Positions 1 to 8,078 are shown, counted from the stretch's first letter. The stretch: DNA of 47,543 nucleotides from Halanaerobium polyolivorans (GCF_020711195.1 NZ_JAJFAT010000017.1:1-47543), one strand, 5' to 3'. The notes: generated by a model from the letters alone, not told the origin. Numbers and translations are program-made.

Positions 1-77
1 TTAGATTACCTAACACCTGTTGAATATAGATATTTAATGTTCGATAAAAAATTGTTGTAAAAAGGGTTGACAATCCA
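1..77. mobile_element. One end of an insertion sequence interrupting mod
   Basis: These bases are not mod-like: reading mod on the minus strand, similarity to type III methyltransferases stops at the ISIDYN motif. Read outward on the minus strand the element starts TGGATTGTCAACCC. The other edge of the window starts TGGATCGGG. The mod sequence beside each edge carries the same triplet (TCA on the plus strand, 78-80 and 47464-47466). TG-ended termini with a 3-bp target duplication resemble the IS3 family, but no transposase lies inside the window, so the family is unassigned. Confidence 0.65.
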
Positions 78-1654
78 TCATTATAATCAATAGAAATAAA
101 TATTACACCTGATTTATTTAGTAATTTTTTAGAATAAATCAATCTATCTTTCATAAGCTGTAACCAACTCGAATGTTTATACTTATCTTTATAAGCAAAC
201 CCATCATTCCCCGTATTATAGGGAGGATCTATATATATACAATCAATTTCACTTTTATATCTATTAGCAATAATATTTAAAGCTTGATAGTTTTCACTTT
301 TTATTATTGAACTATTTGCCAAATTATTTGAAATATCTATTAAATTTTCTTTAAATACTTCATTAAAATGTTTAGTATCAATAACTAAATTCTTTAATTT
401 ATCATTTTTATATAAATCACTTTTGTTTTTAACTTCTTCTTCAAATAAGTCATTCCATTCATTTAATTGATTTTTATTATTTAATATTTCTTCAAATACC
501 TCATCTTGTATTCTTTCTGGTACTTTATCTAGAGTTAAACAATATTCATCATCAATAACAAACTTTTTCTTTTCAAATAACTTTTTTTGAAAATCTTCTA
601 TTTGAGCTAAAAATGAAATTATTTTTTTAGAAACATTTTTTATCACTCTGACTTTACTCAAGTATGTTTCTACACTTTTTTCTTCTTCTGTTCCTATATA
701 ATCAATATCCATAATTTCATTTTTAATAAAAAAGTTTAATTCCCTATTTAAAAATTCTTCCAAATCTTTATGTATAAAATAATCTGATTTATTTTTTGTA
801 GTATATTTATAGAGATGAGATTTCAAAGGCGGATTAGCTTTTTTATCTGAGTTAATTAACCAACCTAAATCATAAATCTCTTCGGTTTGAGATTTTATTT
901 CATTCTTTAATTTATCAAAAATTTTATCTCTAATATCCGCTTGGGTGTTTCTTTTTTTATACTTTTTATTTTCATTTTTAGTTAAACTTCTATATTCAAA
1001 ATAAATATTAACTTCTTTATTTTCACTGTCATAATCAAAATAATCTTTATCTTTAAGTAAAAAATATTGGTCTTCATCAGATTTATTATTGTTTTTTTCT
1101 TCTTCGGCTTGTACAACTTTAAAATTGACGGTTACCCAATTCTTTTTAAAACTATAATTATCAAATTCTTCAGTAGTTTTTACATAGTATTGATCATTGT
1201 TAGCCCAGTGCAAATGTACTTCTTCACCATTATATGGAATAGCATATTTTTCGTCTTTAGAATATCTTCTTTTTGATAAAAAATCTCCATTATCATAATA
1301 TCTTTTAAAAAATCTGTAAATATCATTATAAACATTAGTATCAATATTTTTGGATTTAGATAAAGAATCTAATTCCTCTTTTACTCTTTGATATTTTTTT
1401 GACTCTTTATAATTTACACCTAAGTCTTCAGCTTCATTCTTAATTTTTTCAATTTTTTCTTCTAATAATTCTTTATCCTTACTAACAAGTTGATCCATTT
1501 CTTCATCAATAGTTTGTACTAAGTCATTATTAATAAAATTTTCAATTTCATCTTTCTTTTGATTCATAATTCTATATATTCCAAAGTCTAATTCTGCTTT
1601 ATCAAAACGAAATAATTCTTTTAGCAAGGATATTAATCTATCTCTATCATTCAT
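78..1654 (-). pseudogene. mod: Type III DNA methyltransferase Mod, 5' part, split by an IS
   Basis: This is the N-terminal part (about 525 residues) of a type III R-M adenine methyltransferase, which methylates the recognition site and supplies target recognition to Res. The ATG at 1654 follows GGAGGA at good spacing. The start reads MNDRDRLISLL. The catalytic motif IV, DPPYNTG, is encoded near 209-233, and the later motif GVIFISIDYN is cut at the IS boundary. The AdoMet-binding motif DFFAGSGTT lies on the other piece (46224-47463). Motif IV before motif I is the beta-class order usual for Mod. The two pieces join in frame as 938 residues when one TGA copy is removed. Residues 30-330 are charged and probably coiled-coil or target-recognition sequence. 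As it stands the product would lack the AdoMet pocket, so the gene is broken unless the IS excises precisely. Confidence 0.85.
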
Positions 1655-1733
1655 TAAAAATTCCTCCTGGTATTTTAATTATATTTTTTCCTTAGCATTT
1701 TTTATTTTTACAATAACTTCTTTTAAATTTTAT

Positions 1734-1769
1734 ACCAATACAAATCCTTGTTATAAAAATTGTATTGGT
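1734..1769. promoter_or_regulatory. Inverted repeat upstream of mod, candidate operator
   Basis: A perfect 10-bp inverted repeat, ACCAATACAA at 1734-1743 and TTGTATTGGT at 1760-1769, lies about 80 bp upstream of the mod start. On the minus strand it is followed by TATAAAAT, a possible -10. It is the only clear symmetric element between rep and mod and could be the binding site of an R-M controller or another repressor. No -35 is convincing. Confidence 0.4.
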
Positions 1770-1801
1770 TAGCAAACAAAGTATTAATCTCTTTAAAGTG
1801 A

Positions 1802-1906
1802 TTTTAAGCTCAAATTAGCCCTCTTAATTAAGTTTAATTGTATTTGGAGTATAAAAGCATGATGAAATTTAAAACTCTTTATATAGCTAATTTGAAGCTT
1901 TTAAAA
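1802..1906. repeat. Long imperfect inverted repeat between rep and mod
   Basis: TTTTAAGCTCAAATTAGC at 1802-1819 pairs with GCTAATTTGAAGCTTTTAAAA at 1886-1906 with a small bulge, enclosing about 66 bp without an ORF. It lies just downstream of rep on the transcribed strand. It could be a terminator-like structure, a small RNA or a miniature inverted-repeat element. The rest of 1655-1941 holds no gene. Confidence 0.4.
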
Positions 1907-1941
1907 AGAGAATAAATGCATAATTAAAGATGAATATTAAT

Positions 1942-2907
1942 TTATTCCTTATATTTATCATAATCTATAAAGAAATCAGCCCATTTATAATCATTACTAT
2001 TATTTTTATATTCATTATCTTGAGAATTACTATGCTGACCAGATGCTCTTTTTAATGAAGGTTTTTTTATAGTTTTTTCTAGTTGTTGAATAGTTTTTAT
2101 GTTATCTCTAACAAGCATACTTAGTTTTCGGAAAAAGTAAGTTTGGTTATGACCACCCATCCCACACATTTCAATTACTTTAATTAAAAGTTCTTCGGTA
2201 AGACCAGATTCTTGTTTTTGAATTAAGGACTGTTTTTGAATTTCATTTAATGATTGACCAAATGCTTTTTTGAAGTTATTTGAAATTTTTTTTGAAATTT
2301 TTATTTTATTGTTATTATTGTTATTTGAAGTAGTCTCTGTAGTAATCTCTGGTACTGTTCCTGCATTTTGTAGACTTGAATCTGCATTTTGTAGACTTGA
2401 ATCTGCATTTTGCAAATTGGAAGATTCATCATGCAGGTTGGAATCTGCATTTTGCAAATTGGAAATTTCATCTACTAATAAGGGGTATTTGTCTAGAGAA
2501 TATCCTAATTCTAAAAGATCTTTTTGTATTTTTATAATATCTACTCTATATTGATAAGTTCTATCTTGTTTATTTTTTGGATTTCTTCTTCTCTTAATCC
2601 ATTCATTTTCAACAAGTTTATCTATTCTTCTCCTTATTGTAGCATCCGACTTCCCAGTCATTATTTCTTCATTTAGTTCAGATGCTGTTTTGAAAATCCA
2701 ACCATTTTTAAAATCGTATTTATCATTGTTTTCACCTAAAATTTGAAGTCTTTCTTTTTCTTCTTTTAGCATTTGATCATAATCCCTAACTCTTTCTGAC
2801 CAATAAATGAATTGATTAATAATAACAGCAGATAAAAAATCACCTGTTAATTCCACCAATTCTTCTTTTATCACAGCTCTTTTTAGTGGTTGTTGATTTT
2901 TTTTCAT
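1942..2907 (-). CDS. Plasmid replication initiator-like protein
   Basis: 321-residue protein and last gene of the HTH-parA-RHH-rep operon, starting 65 bp after the RHH gene. The N-terminal part (about 1-150) has a winged-helix appearance: FLSAVIINQFIYWSERV, then ATIRRRIDKLVENEWIKRRR, as in phage replisome organisers and plasmid RepA-like initiators. A low-complexity linker (about 148-182) carries repeats of SSLQNAD, followed by an Asn-rich stretch. The C-terminal part (about 205-270) is a helical region ending in a GGHNQTYFFRKL segment, followed by a charged tail. Position next to parA and the palindromic array supports a replication role. The family cannot be named from sequence alone. A DnaD-like primosomal protein is the alternative. 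It is confidently coding. Confidence 0.65.
   Translation of the reverse strand: MKKNQQPLKRAVIKEELVELTGDFLSAVIINQFIYWSERVRDYDQMLKEEKERLQILGENNDKYDFKNGWIFKTASELNEEIMTGKSDATIRRRIDKLVENEWIKRRRNPKNKQDRTYQYRVDIIKIQKDLLELGYSLDKYPLLVDEISNLQNADSNLHDESSNLQNADSSLQNADSSLQNAGTVPEITTETTSNNNNNNKIKISKKISNNFKKAFGQSLNEIQKQSLIQKQESGLTEELLIKVIEMCGMGGHNQTYFFRKLSMLVRDNIKTIQQLEKTIKKPSLKRASGQHSNSQDNEYKNNSNDYKWADFFIDYDKYKE
2361..2465 (-). repeat. Five 21-bp tandem repeats inside rep
   Basis: Five consecutive 21-bp units start at 2361, 2382, 2403, 2424 and 2445. The first two are identical (plus strand CTGCATTTTG then TAGACTTGAAT) and the others diverge. Because 21 is a multiple of three, copy-number change would add or remove whole SSLQNAD-type heptapeptides in the linker of the initiator. 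Confidence 0.85.
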
Positions 2908-2972
2908 TTTGCTACCACCTTCTTTTAATTTAATAATATTATTATTAGATTTACCATAAATTTATTTAATAG

Positions 2973-3458
2973 CTATTTTGAATATTTATATAAAATATTT
3001 ATGGCCATACTTACTATTTCTGATTTTGATCTGTTATTTTTTTTAGATAATTCATCAATCAAATTACTTTCTTTTGGATAAATATAAAAACTTCTTTTTA
3101 CTTTATTTAGGGTTGGATTTTCTTGTGTTTTTTTATCGTTTTGCTTTATTTTTGCATTCTGATCAAAAAAATCAATAGCTATTCTAACTAATTCTGACTT
3201 ATCTCGTTCATTTTCTATAGCTAGATCACGAAGTAATTTATCTTCTTTAGAAGATATATAATAAGTTCTCTGCATTTTTTCAGGCTTTTTTCTTTCTTTA
3301 GAAAGATCTAATTTGTCAACATCTTCGTTTACTTCAATTACATTCTCGTATTTTTTTTCGATATTTTTTTTAGGCTTATTCCCATCATTTTTTTTGTTCT
3401 TTTTTTTGGTAACAGAATTCAATATACGATCTGTTCCTTCTGACTTTTTCTTAGTCAA
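2973..3458 (-). CDS. Tandem ribbon-helix-helix protein, probable ParB-type partner of ParA
   Basis: 161 residues, starting inside the end of parA with an 8-bp overlap, which suggests translational coupling. The first about 75 residues are highly charged and Lys-rich, typical of a flexible ParA-stimulating arm. Two related ribbon-helix-helix units follow: MQRTYYISSKEDKLLRDLA with SELVRIAIDFF (about 80-118), and VKRSFYIYPKESNLIDELS with SEIVSMAINILY (about 121-160). They look like an internal duplication, so one chain could act as a pseudo-dimer. Small RHH proteins replace classical ParB in many ParA plasmids and bind repeated centromere sites. Here those would be the palindromes at 4568-5134. 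Role inferred from fold and context. Confidence 0.7.
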   Translation of the reverse strand: MTKKKSEGTDRILNSVTKKKNKKNDGNKPKKNIEKKYENVIEVNEDVDKLDLSKERKKPEKMQRTYYISSKEDKLLRDLAIENERDKSELVRIAIDFFDQNAKIKQNDKKTQENPTLNKVKRSFYIYPKESNLIDELSKKNNRSKSEIVSMAINILYKYSK

Positions 3459-4215
3459 TTTTATCGACCACCTTGTTCACAATCCTGTCAAACATTTTTG
3501 CAGCATTTTTTTCATCATATTCATAAATTGTTTTTCCTGCTCTACCTGCTTCAGTAATTTTTATTCTACGCATAATAGGTTCGGTTAAAATATCAGGTTC
3601 TTCTGAAAAAATTTCTTTTAATAAATTTAAAATTTCTTGGGACTCATTAGTTCTAGCATCATACATATTGGGTACCACTAAAGTAATAAGATTCCTACTT
3701 AGTCTCAGATCATCCAGATATTCATATATATAACCAATTGATCTAACAGAAGCAGATTCCACTTGAACTGGCATAATGATATTGTCTATATAACAAAGAA
3801 CAGCATCATTAACTTTTGTTCTTTGAGGTCCACAATCAAATATCACAAAGTCATAATCCATGTAGTCAAGATCAGATAATAATTCACTCATAATAATATC
3901 TATTCTAGACCTTCTATGAAATTCGGCATTGATCTTTTCCATATTATCATTAGGCAATAGATCTAAATTTTTTCTAGCTTCAATAATACAATTTTCCAAT
4001 TTTTCAGGATAACGGTTATCAATTAAATCAAAAAAAGTATTTTCGTAATCATTTTCATCTATTCCTAAAAACAAACTTGAATCATTTTGTCCATCAAGAT
4101 CTATTAATAATACTTTATAATTTAACTTTGCTAATCCCGCTCCAATATTTGAAGCCAAAGTAGATTTTCCGACCCCACCTTTATTCGACATTATAGCAAT
4201 TTTTTTAGGATCCAT
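3451..4215 (-). CDS. parA: ParA-family partition ATPase
   Basis: 254-residue MinD/ParA ATPase driving plasmid segregation on the nucleoid. It has the deviant Walker A KGGVGKSTLASNIG at residues 11-24, with the signature Lys before the GK pair, the A' motif LLIDLDGQND near 37, and the Walker B-like VIFDCGPQ near 125, where many ParA proteins have an IDTPP-type sequence. It lacks a long N-terminal HTH, so it is the short class; a separate HTH gene lies directly upstream and may do the operator binding. It is followed with overlap by the RHH partner. The ATG at 4215 follows AGGAG. High confidence in family, good confidence in role given the rep gene and repeats. Confidence 0.93.
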   Translation of the reverse strand: MDPKKIAIMSNKGGVGKSTLASNIGAGLAKLNYKVLLIDLDGQNDSSLFLGIDENDYENTFFDLIDNRYPEKLENCIIEARKNLDLLPNDNMEKINAEFHRRSRIDIIMSELLSDLDYMDYDFVIFDCGPQRTKVNDAVLCYIDNIIMPVQVESASVRSIGYIYEYLDDLRLSRNLITLVVPNMYDARTNESQEILNLLKEIFSEEPDILTEPIMRRIKITEAGRAGKTIYEYDEKNAAKMFDRIVNKVVDKID

Positions 4216-4239
4216 TATTCCTCTCCTTCAATATACTAT

Positions 4240-4413
4240 TTATTTTGAAGCAATTTGTCCATCTATAAATTCTAATAAATCTTTTTCTTTTACACGCCAA
4301 CTATTACCAAGCTTAAATCCTTTAATTTTTTCTTCTCTTAAATATCTTCTGACAGTTTGTTCACTTATTTTGAGTTTTTCTGCTATTTCATCAGGGGTAT
4401 ATATTTCAGCCAT
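4240..4413 (-). CDS. Small excisionase/MerR-type HTH protein
   Basis: 57-residue protein starting at ATG 4413 behind AAAGGAGG. It begins MAEIYTPDEIAEKL, continues with a recognition helix SEQTVRRYLREEKI and a wing GFKLGNSWRV, the pattern of the helix-turn-helix 17 / excisionase DNA-binding family. It is the first gene of the par operon, 24 bp before parA and 55 bp from the promoter. A likely job is autoregulation of the operon or binding the nearby palindromic repeats. Because ParA here is the short form without its own HTH, a separate HTH protein in first position makes sense. It is too short to be caught by usual length cut-offs but well supported. Confidence 0.8.
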   Translation of the reverse strand: MAEIYTPDEIAEKLKISEQTVRRYLREEKIKGFKLGNSWRVKEKDLLEFIDGQIASK

Positions 4414-4468
4414 TTTTCTTCCTCCTTTAAATTTTAATCATCTTTTATGTTATATCTTATTATTTGTT

Positions 4469-4497
4469 ATTATAATACAACTTAATATATATATCAA
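4469..4497 (-). promoter_or_regulatory. SigA-type promoter of the par-rep operon
   Basis: On the minus strand TTGATA (4497-4492) and TATAAT (4474-4469) are separated by 17 bp, about 55 bp before the HTH start codon. It lies directly beside the palindromic array, so proteins loaded on the array could repress it. Confidence 0.75.
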
Positions 4498-4567
4498 TAT
4501 ATTTTTTTACTTGTTAGTGATCTTTAAATTTAAAAATTAAATAATAATTAAAAAAGCTAGTAATTTT

Positions 4568-5134
4568 AACATTAACACTAGTGCCAGTGGTATTTATTTT
4601 GATATTAAGTTTTATAAATAGAATAAAGTCTTTAATTTAACCACTAACATCAGTGTTAATGTTTTTTAATACTTATGATTAAATGTTAATTATACAATTC
4701 AAAGTTTTAAAACTTTGACACCAGTGTTAGTGTTAACAGTTGTATAGTATTAAATTATATTTTATAAGCAAATGGAGGTTCTTTTATTAAAAGCTAAAAA
4801 ATAAATTTAATCTATATAATCCAGAGATTAATACCATTAACACTAGTATTAGTGTTAATGGTATTAATAACTAACAATTGAATTTTGATTGTAAGCCATT
4901 GACATTAGTGTCAATGGTAAAGATTATTTTTATAAATAGTATAAAATCTTAAATCATAACTTTAACATTATCACTAATGTCAGTGTTATAATTAAACAAT
5001 TATATTTTATATTTATAATTTTTAATGTCGAAATTATTACTTAAAACATTAACACTGGTGGTAATGTTAATGAAGACCAAAATAACATATCGAAAATATT
5101 TGTAATTTTATAATAACACTAATGTCAATGTTTT
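4568..5134. repeat. Eight palindromic repeats, candidate centromere (parS) or iteron array
   Basis: Eight imperfect palindromes share a core close to AACACTAGTGTTAATG. They lie near 4568-4592, 4639-4663, 4712-4738, 4831-4865, 4895-4920, 4956-4992, 5045-5072 and 5110-5134. Most centres are 60-82 bp apart, with one gap of about 120 bp. The copy at 4831-4865 is almost perfectly symmetric. No ORF occupies this stretch. Symmetry and location immediately upstream of HTH-parA-RHH-rep fit a partition site bound by the RHH or HTH protein. Replication iterons are usually non-palindromic, so a centromere is the better guess. Confidence 0.8.
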
Positions 5135-5326
5135 ATATGAAATAAATATATAAATATTGTTGGATGAATTGAATAATTAAAAATGGAGAGTGAAAATGAA
5201 AGAAAAAGAATTTTAGATGAATACAAAGAAGCTAAAGATAAGAAAGATTGAAATTTATTAGGAAATAGCTAATTTTTTAAAAGATAAAGAAGGGGAATAA
5301 AATTTATAGCAGGGATATATATTTTT

Positions 5327-5742
5327 TTAAAATATATGTTTCATATTATTGAATGAAGTATGGAGATCTTTATTTACTTCCACTTCACCAATTTTATCTG
5401 TTTCTTTATATAAGCTAATACATTCTACTTTGACTTCGTTGTTATCATCCTTAATTTTAGGATGTATTAAACTTACTTTAATTTTACCGTTAAAAAGTTG
5501 ATTATATTTAAGTTTGACCTGTAAATATCTAAATTTCATTTCGATTATTATATCATCATTTTCTTTAACATCATACTCAAAATGTTGATCATTTAATATT
5601 TCATTGATGTTGTCTAATTTAGAAGCAAGAAGTGAAATAATGGTGTCTTTTTTTTCCAGTTTTCATGTTTAACTTTTGTAGAAGATAAAACATCTTTAAA
5701 TTCATGGATTTTATCATGAAAATCACTATTTCTTATTACCAA
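5327..5742 (-). pseudogene. Frameshifted small gene of unknown function
   Basis: Two overlapping frames together make one protein of about 138 residues. Frame one starts at TTG 5742 behind AAAGAGG with sensible spacing and reads VIRNSDFHDKIHEFKDVLSS up to a run of eight A (plus-strand T at 5648-5655). After the run the coding frame shifts and continues DTIISLLASKLDNINEILND through to MKHIF and a stop at 5327. Adding one A (nine instead of eight) restores the whole frame. Only the last 70 residues are open from an ATG (5539). The product is charged and probably helical then beta-rich; I do not recognise it. Either it is a fresh pseudogene or a sequencing indel, or slippage on the A run makes the full protein. 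Confidence 0.55.
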
Positions 5743-6011
5743 TTTAATAACCTCTTTCAATACTATCTTTGCTAATTTATATTTCTATAATAAATATATT
5801 TAACCTTTGAGTATGATTTTAAATAACTGTTAAACATTCGTAAAAGAGGCAGATTATGATTTTTGCCAGATAATTTAAAACATTTTTTAAACCAAAAAAA
5901 CAGATCAGTCGATCCAACGTTCTAGATAAGGGAAAAGTTCTCAATCCAAAAGAACTTTTGTTTTCATTTCCTCTCATATTCATTAAACCAAAATGAAAAG
6001 AAGAATAAAGC

Positions 6012-6062
6012 AAAAAAAACCTATACCCCCCTACCCCACAAAAAGCAGGGAGAGGGGGGTAT
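6012..6062 (-). terminator. Terminator of the GIY-YIG gene
   Basis: Perfect 9-bp arms ATACCCCCC (6023-6031) and GGGGGGTAT (6054-6062) are followed, on the minus strand, by eight T (6019-6012). This is a strong rho-independent terminator about 80 bp beyond the stop of the gene at 6140. Confidence 0.75.
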
Positions 6063-6121
6063 TTACACCTTACATAAAGGTTAGTGAAGGCTAACCCTAC
6101 CCCACAAGTAGGAGGGAGGGG
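6031..6121. repeat. G-rich direct repeat pair with internal hairpin
   Basis: CTACCCCACAA followed by a G-rich block occurs twice, at 6031-6059 and 6097-6121. Between them GGTTAG/CTAACC (6079-6096) forms a 6-bp hairpin. The GGG runs stand out in this AT-rich sequence and could fold into G-quadruplexes on the plus strand. The first copy is part of the terminator above. Confidence 0.5.
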
Positions 6122-6139
6122 TTTTTGTCTTGTGTTTTT

Positions 6140-6739
6140 TTAGTTTTTTTGGAAAAAAAGATCCATCGCCGAGTGATAAATTAGTGTTTTTTGAATCTTG
6201 TACTTGTGAGAAAAATTCCGCATCTGAAGCAATAGATGGTTTTTGATTCTTACCCCAATATAGCTTTTTTTTGCTCTTTCTATCTCCTCGAGCGACCAAA
6301 TGATTTTTTGGGTATTTTCTGCAAAGTAATCTTCTAGTATCATTCTAGTTAATTCGCTTTTGTTGAGATTATGGTTTTTTTTGTATTCAGTGAATTTTTC
6401 TGCTAATTCACGAGCTATTACCATCATGATGTTTTCTGCATTTTTTTTTGGTATTTTCTCGTTGTATAGTAGATGATTAATGTTTTTTTTCGATTTCAAT
6501 ATCAGTTCCTCTTCTTTTAATTTTGCGTCAATATAACAGTTGAATTTTTCTATTTCCTCAATTCTAAAATCTGTCCAGTGATGTTTTTCTACAGCAGCTT
6601 CAAATGTATCATTCAGATTGATTTTTTCTTTGATATTTTTTTGATGATCTTTTTTCCGTTGCTCAAAATTTTTCGTGCAGCCGTAGTATATTCCCATTTC
6701 TTTGAAATTTAAAATTCTATATACCGAATACTTTTGCAT
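6140..6739 (-). CDS. GIY-YIG nuclease-like protein with tandem ribbon-helix-helix tail
   Basis: 199 residues from ATG 6739, preceded by AAGGAGG at 7 bp; a GTG at 6745 overlaps that site and is less likely. Residues 1-85 form a GIY-YIG endonuclease domain: SVYRILNFKEMGIYYGCT gives the two Tyr-containing strands, then FEQRKKDH supplies the catalytic Arg region, and KLKEEELILK contains a candidate metal-binding Glu. Residues about 108-140 (ARELAEKFTEYKKN, then KSELTRMILEDYF) and 160-198 (VRIKNHLLLQMRNF, then MDLFF) each look like ribbon-helix-helix units. The protein would thus cut or nick DNA at a site chosen by an RHH pair. It lies alone between a strong terminator and an AbrB regulator. Homing, plasmid processing or defence are all possible; the function is not known. 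Confidence 0.65.
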   Translation of the reverse strand: MQKYSVYRILNFKEMGIYYGCTKNFEQRKKDHQKNIKEKINLNDTFEAAVEKHHWTDFRIEEIEKFNCYIDAKLKEEELILKSKKNINHLLYNEKIPKKNAENIMMVIARELAEKFTEYKKNHNLNKSELTRMILEDYFAENTQKIIWSLEEIERAKKSYIGVRIKNHLLLQMRNFSHKYKIQKTLIYHSAMDLFFQKN

Positions 6740-6773
6740 TTTCACTCCTCCTTGACGGTCTTATAATAATAGG

Positions 6774-6826
6774 AAAACCCCAAAAAACTTGATTAGCGAT
6801 TCATTCAAGTTCATCTGGGGTTTTTT
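6774..6826. other. Long stem-loop with A and T tracts on both sides
   Basis: ACCCCA (6777-6782) pairs with TGGGGT (6816-6821) and ACTTGA (6787-6792) with TCAAGT (6805-6810), making a two-part stem flanked by AAAA and TTTTTT. It lies between the AbrB gene and the GIY-YIG gene and would work as a terminator or attenuator in either direction. Confidence 0.55.
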
Positions 6827-6867
6827 CTGGTTTGATTATGGGTTTTTTGTTACTTTTGATCTTTTTG

Positions 6868-6899
6868 AAAAAATGCTGCACTCTTTCCGAGTGCAGCAT
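6868..6899 (-). terminator. Terminator of the AbrB-family gene
   Basis: Perfect 11-bp stem ATGCTGCACTC / GAGTGCAGCAT (6873-6883 and 6889-6899) with a 5-base loop, followed on the minus strand by TTTTTC. It lies 20 bp after the abrB stop. Confidence 0.85.
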
Positions 6900-6919
6900 A
6901 AAAGAGAGCCTTTTCCAGT

Positions 6920-7162
6920 TTATTTTTTTGCTAATTTTTCTTGACAATTACGACAAATGCTAAGTCCTTCGAACTCAAACGTCTCTGAAATCTCATCACA
7001 GAAAACACAACTTGGTTGATATTTTTGGAAAATAATCCGATTTCCTTCCACAAAAATCTCTAGTGAATCTCTTTTTTCAATGTTGAGATTTTTTCGCAAT
7101 TCTATAGGGATAACGACACGTCCGAGCTGATCCATCCTCCTAGTAATACCAGTTGCTTTCAT
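6920..7162 (-). CDS. AbrB/SpoVT-type regulator with zinc-ribbon tail
   Basis: 80 residues from ATG 7162, which has AAGGAGG at 8 bp; longer readings upstream are Lys/Asn-rich and lack a ribosome site. Residues 1-48 are a swapped-hairpin DNA-binding domain of the AbrB family (TRRMDQLGRVVIPIELRKNL, then GNRIIFQKY), close to AbrB and SpoVT. Residues 52-76 hold CVFC and CRNC, two Cys pairs that should bind zinc, as in many Firmicutes AbrB-like transition-state regulators. It probably acts as a dimer or tetramer on AT-rich promoters. Its targets here are unknown; the plasmid's own promoters are the obvious candidates. Monocistronic, ending at a strong terminator. Confidence 0.88.
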   Translation of the reverse strand: MKATGITRRMDQLGRVVIPIELRKNLNIEKRDSLEIFVEGNRIIFQKYQPSCVFCDEISETFEFEGLSICRNCQEKLAKK

Positions 7163-7769
7163 GATTTTTGCCTCCTTGGTTTTTTGGTTTTTCTTTTGAT
7201 TTATTTTGACCCAAATCACATTAAAATTAAAGAGTTTCTTTTTTTTTAATTTTTTTGGGTTCTGTTGATTCATCTCGATTCAGCTGCTCTCTTTTTTTGT
7301 TTTTCCAACTCTTTGTCTTGTATTTTAACCTTAATCTCATGCTACCATATATTATATTTTAATACAAGTATTTCCAAAAAAATATTTATTTTATTTTTCT
7401 ATTTGATATTTTTTCAGCTTGTATTTTGCCGAATCTTAGAATATAAGGGGTTTATTTAAGGAAAAGAGGGGTAAAATGAGGAAATAGGGGTCTAATTATT
7501 GTATATGAAGCATGTATGCTGCTATCTTCCACCAGTATGCTCTCCATATCCATATCGATGCTCACTTTTGCTCTCATGGGGGAAGAATACGATCTGAAAT
7601 GCCAGAGTCTATATTTGCAGCTGCTCTGGCTAGGTATGTACATTTTTGCAGAAAGAAAAGAAAAATATATTCGGATAATTGATATTTCAAAATGGGTTTT
7701 TTGGGAGATTTTTTTAGTTTGAATTGCCGAAAAGCCATGGTTAGCTTGGGATTTGCGATAATCGATGAT

Positions 7770-7990
7770 GTGAACACAAATTTTAAGCTGTGTTCAATAT
7801 TAAATCTAGATCCCGATGATCACTTGAAGGCCAAGGCATGAACTTGTGTCCACTTATTGCGATAATTTAAGGTTTTTTAGGGTTTTTTTGGCGATTTGTA
7901 TGACAAATCAGAAATTAAATTCTGCTGTGTTCAATTAATTTTGAAAAGCGGAGAGATGCTCGAGACATCAGGCATGAACTTGTGTTCATG
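7770..7990. repeat. Diverged structured repeat pair in a gene-free region
   Basis: The stretch 7163-8078 has no convincing gene. Inside it GCTGTGTTCAAT occurs at 7787-7798 and 7923-7934, and GGCATGAACTTGTG at 7834 and 7970. The spacing from first to second motif is 47 bp in both copies although the bases between differ. The first copy begins with TGAACACA pairing with TGTGTTCA (7770-7795), and the second ends in GCATGAAC/GTGTTCATGC. Constant spacing with paired arms suggests a conserved RNA or DNA structure. Further left, GCCAGAG and CTCTGGC (near 7600-7630) also pair. Confidence 0.5.
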
Positions 7991-8078
7991 CTTTTGGGTG
8001 GGAATCTTGGGGTTTTAGGTAGAATTTAAAAATTATTCGCAGAGATAAGGTTTGATTTTCAAATTATGTTTTTCTCCT

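Noticed and set aside
1067-1276. Plus-strand ORF of 69 codons
   Set aside because: It is a shadow of mod, which reads with clear type III motifs on the other strand.
5183-5251. 22-residue frame MESENERKRILDEYKEAK
   Set aside because: No ribosome site, very short and charged; cannot be distinguished from chance in AT-rich DNA next to the palindrome array.
5819-6299. Two minus-strand ORFs of 64 and 72 codons
   Set aside because: One has no start signal and sits in terminator sequence; the other overlaps the GIY-YIG gene in another frame.
7452-7777. Overlapping ORFs of 60-70 codons on both strands
   Set aside because: None has a ribosome site or family resemblance. The minus frames around 7574-7643 could be joined by a frameshift, but no recognisable protein results.
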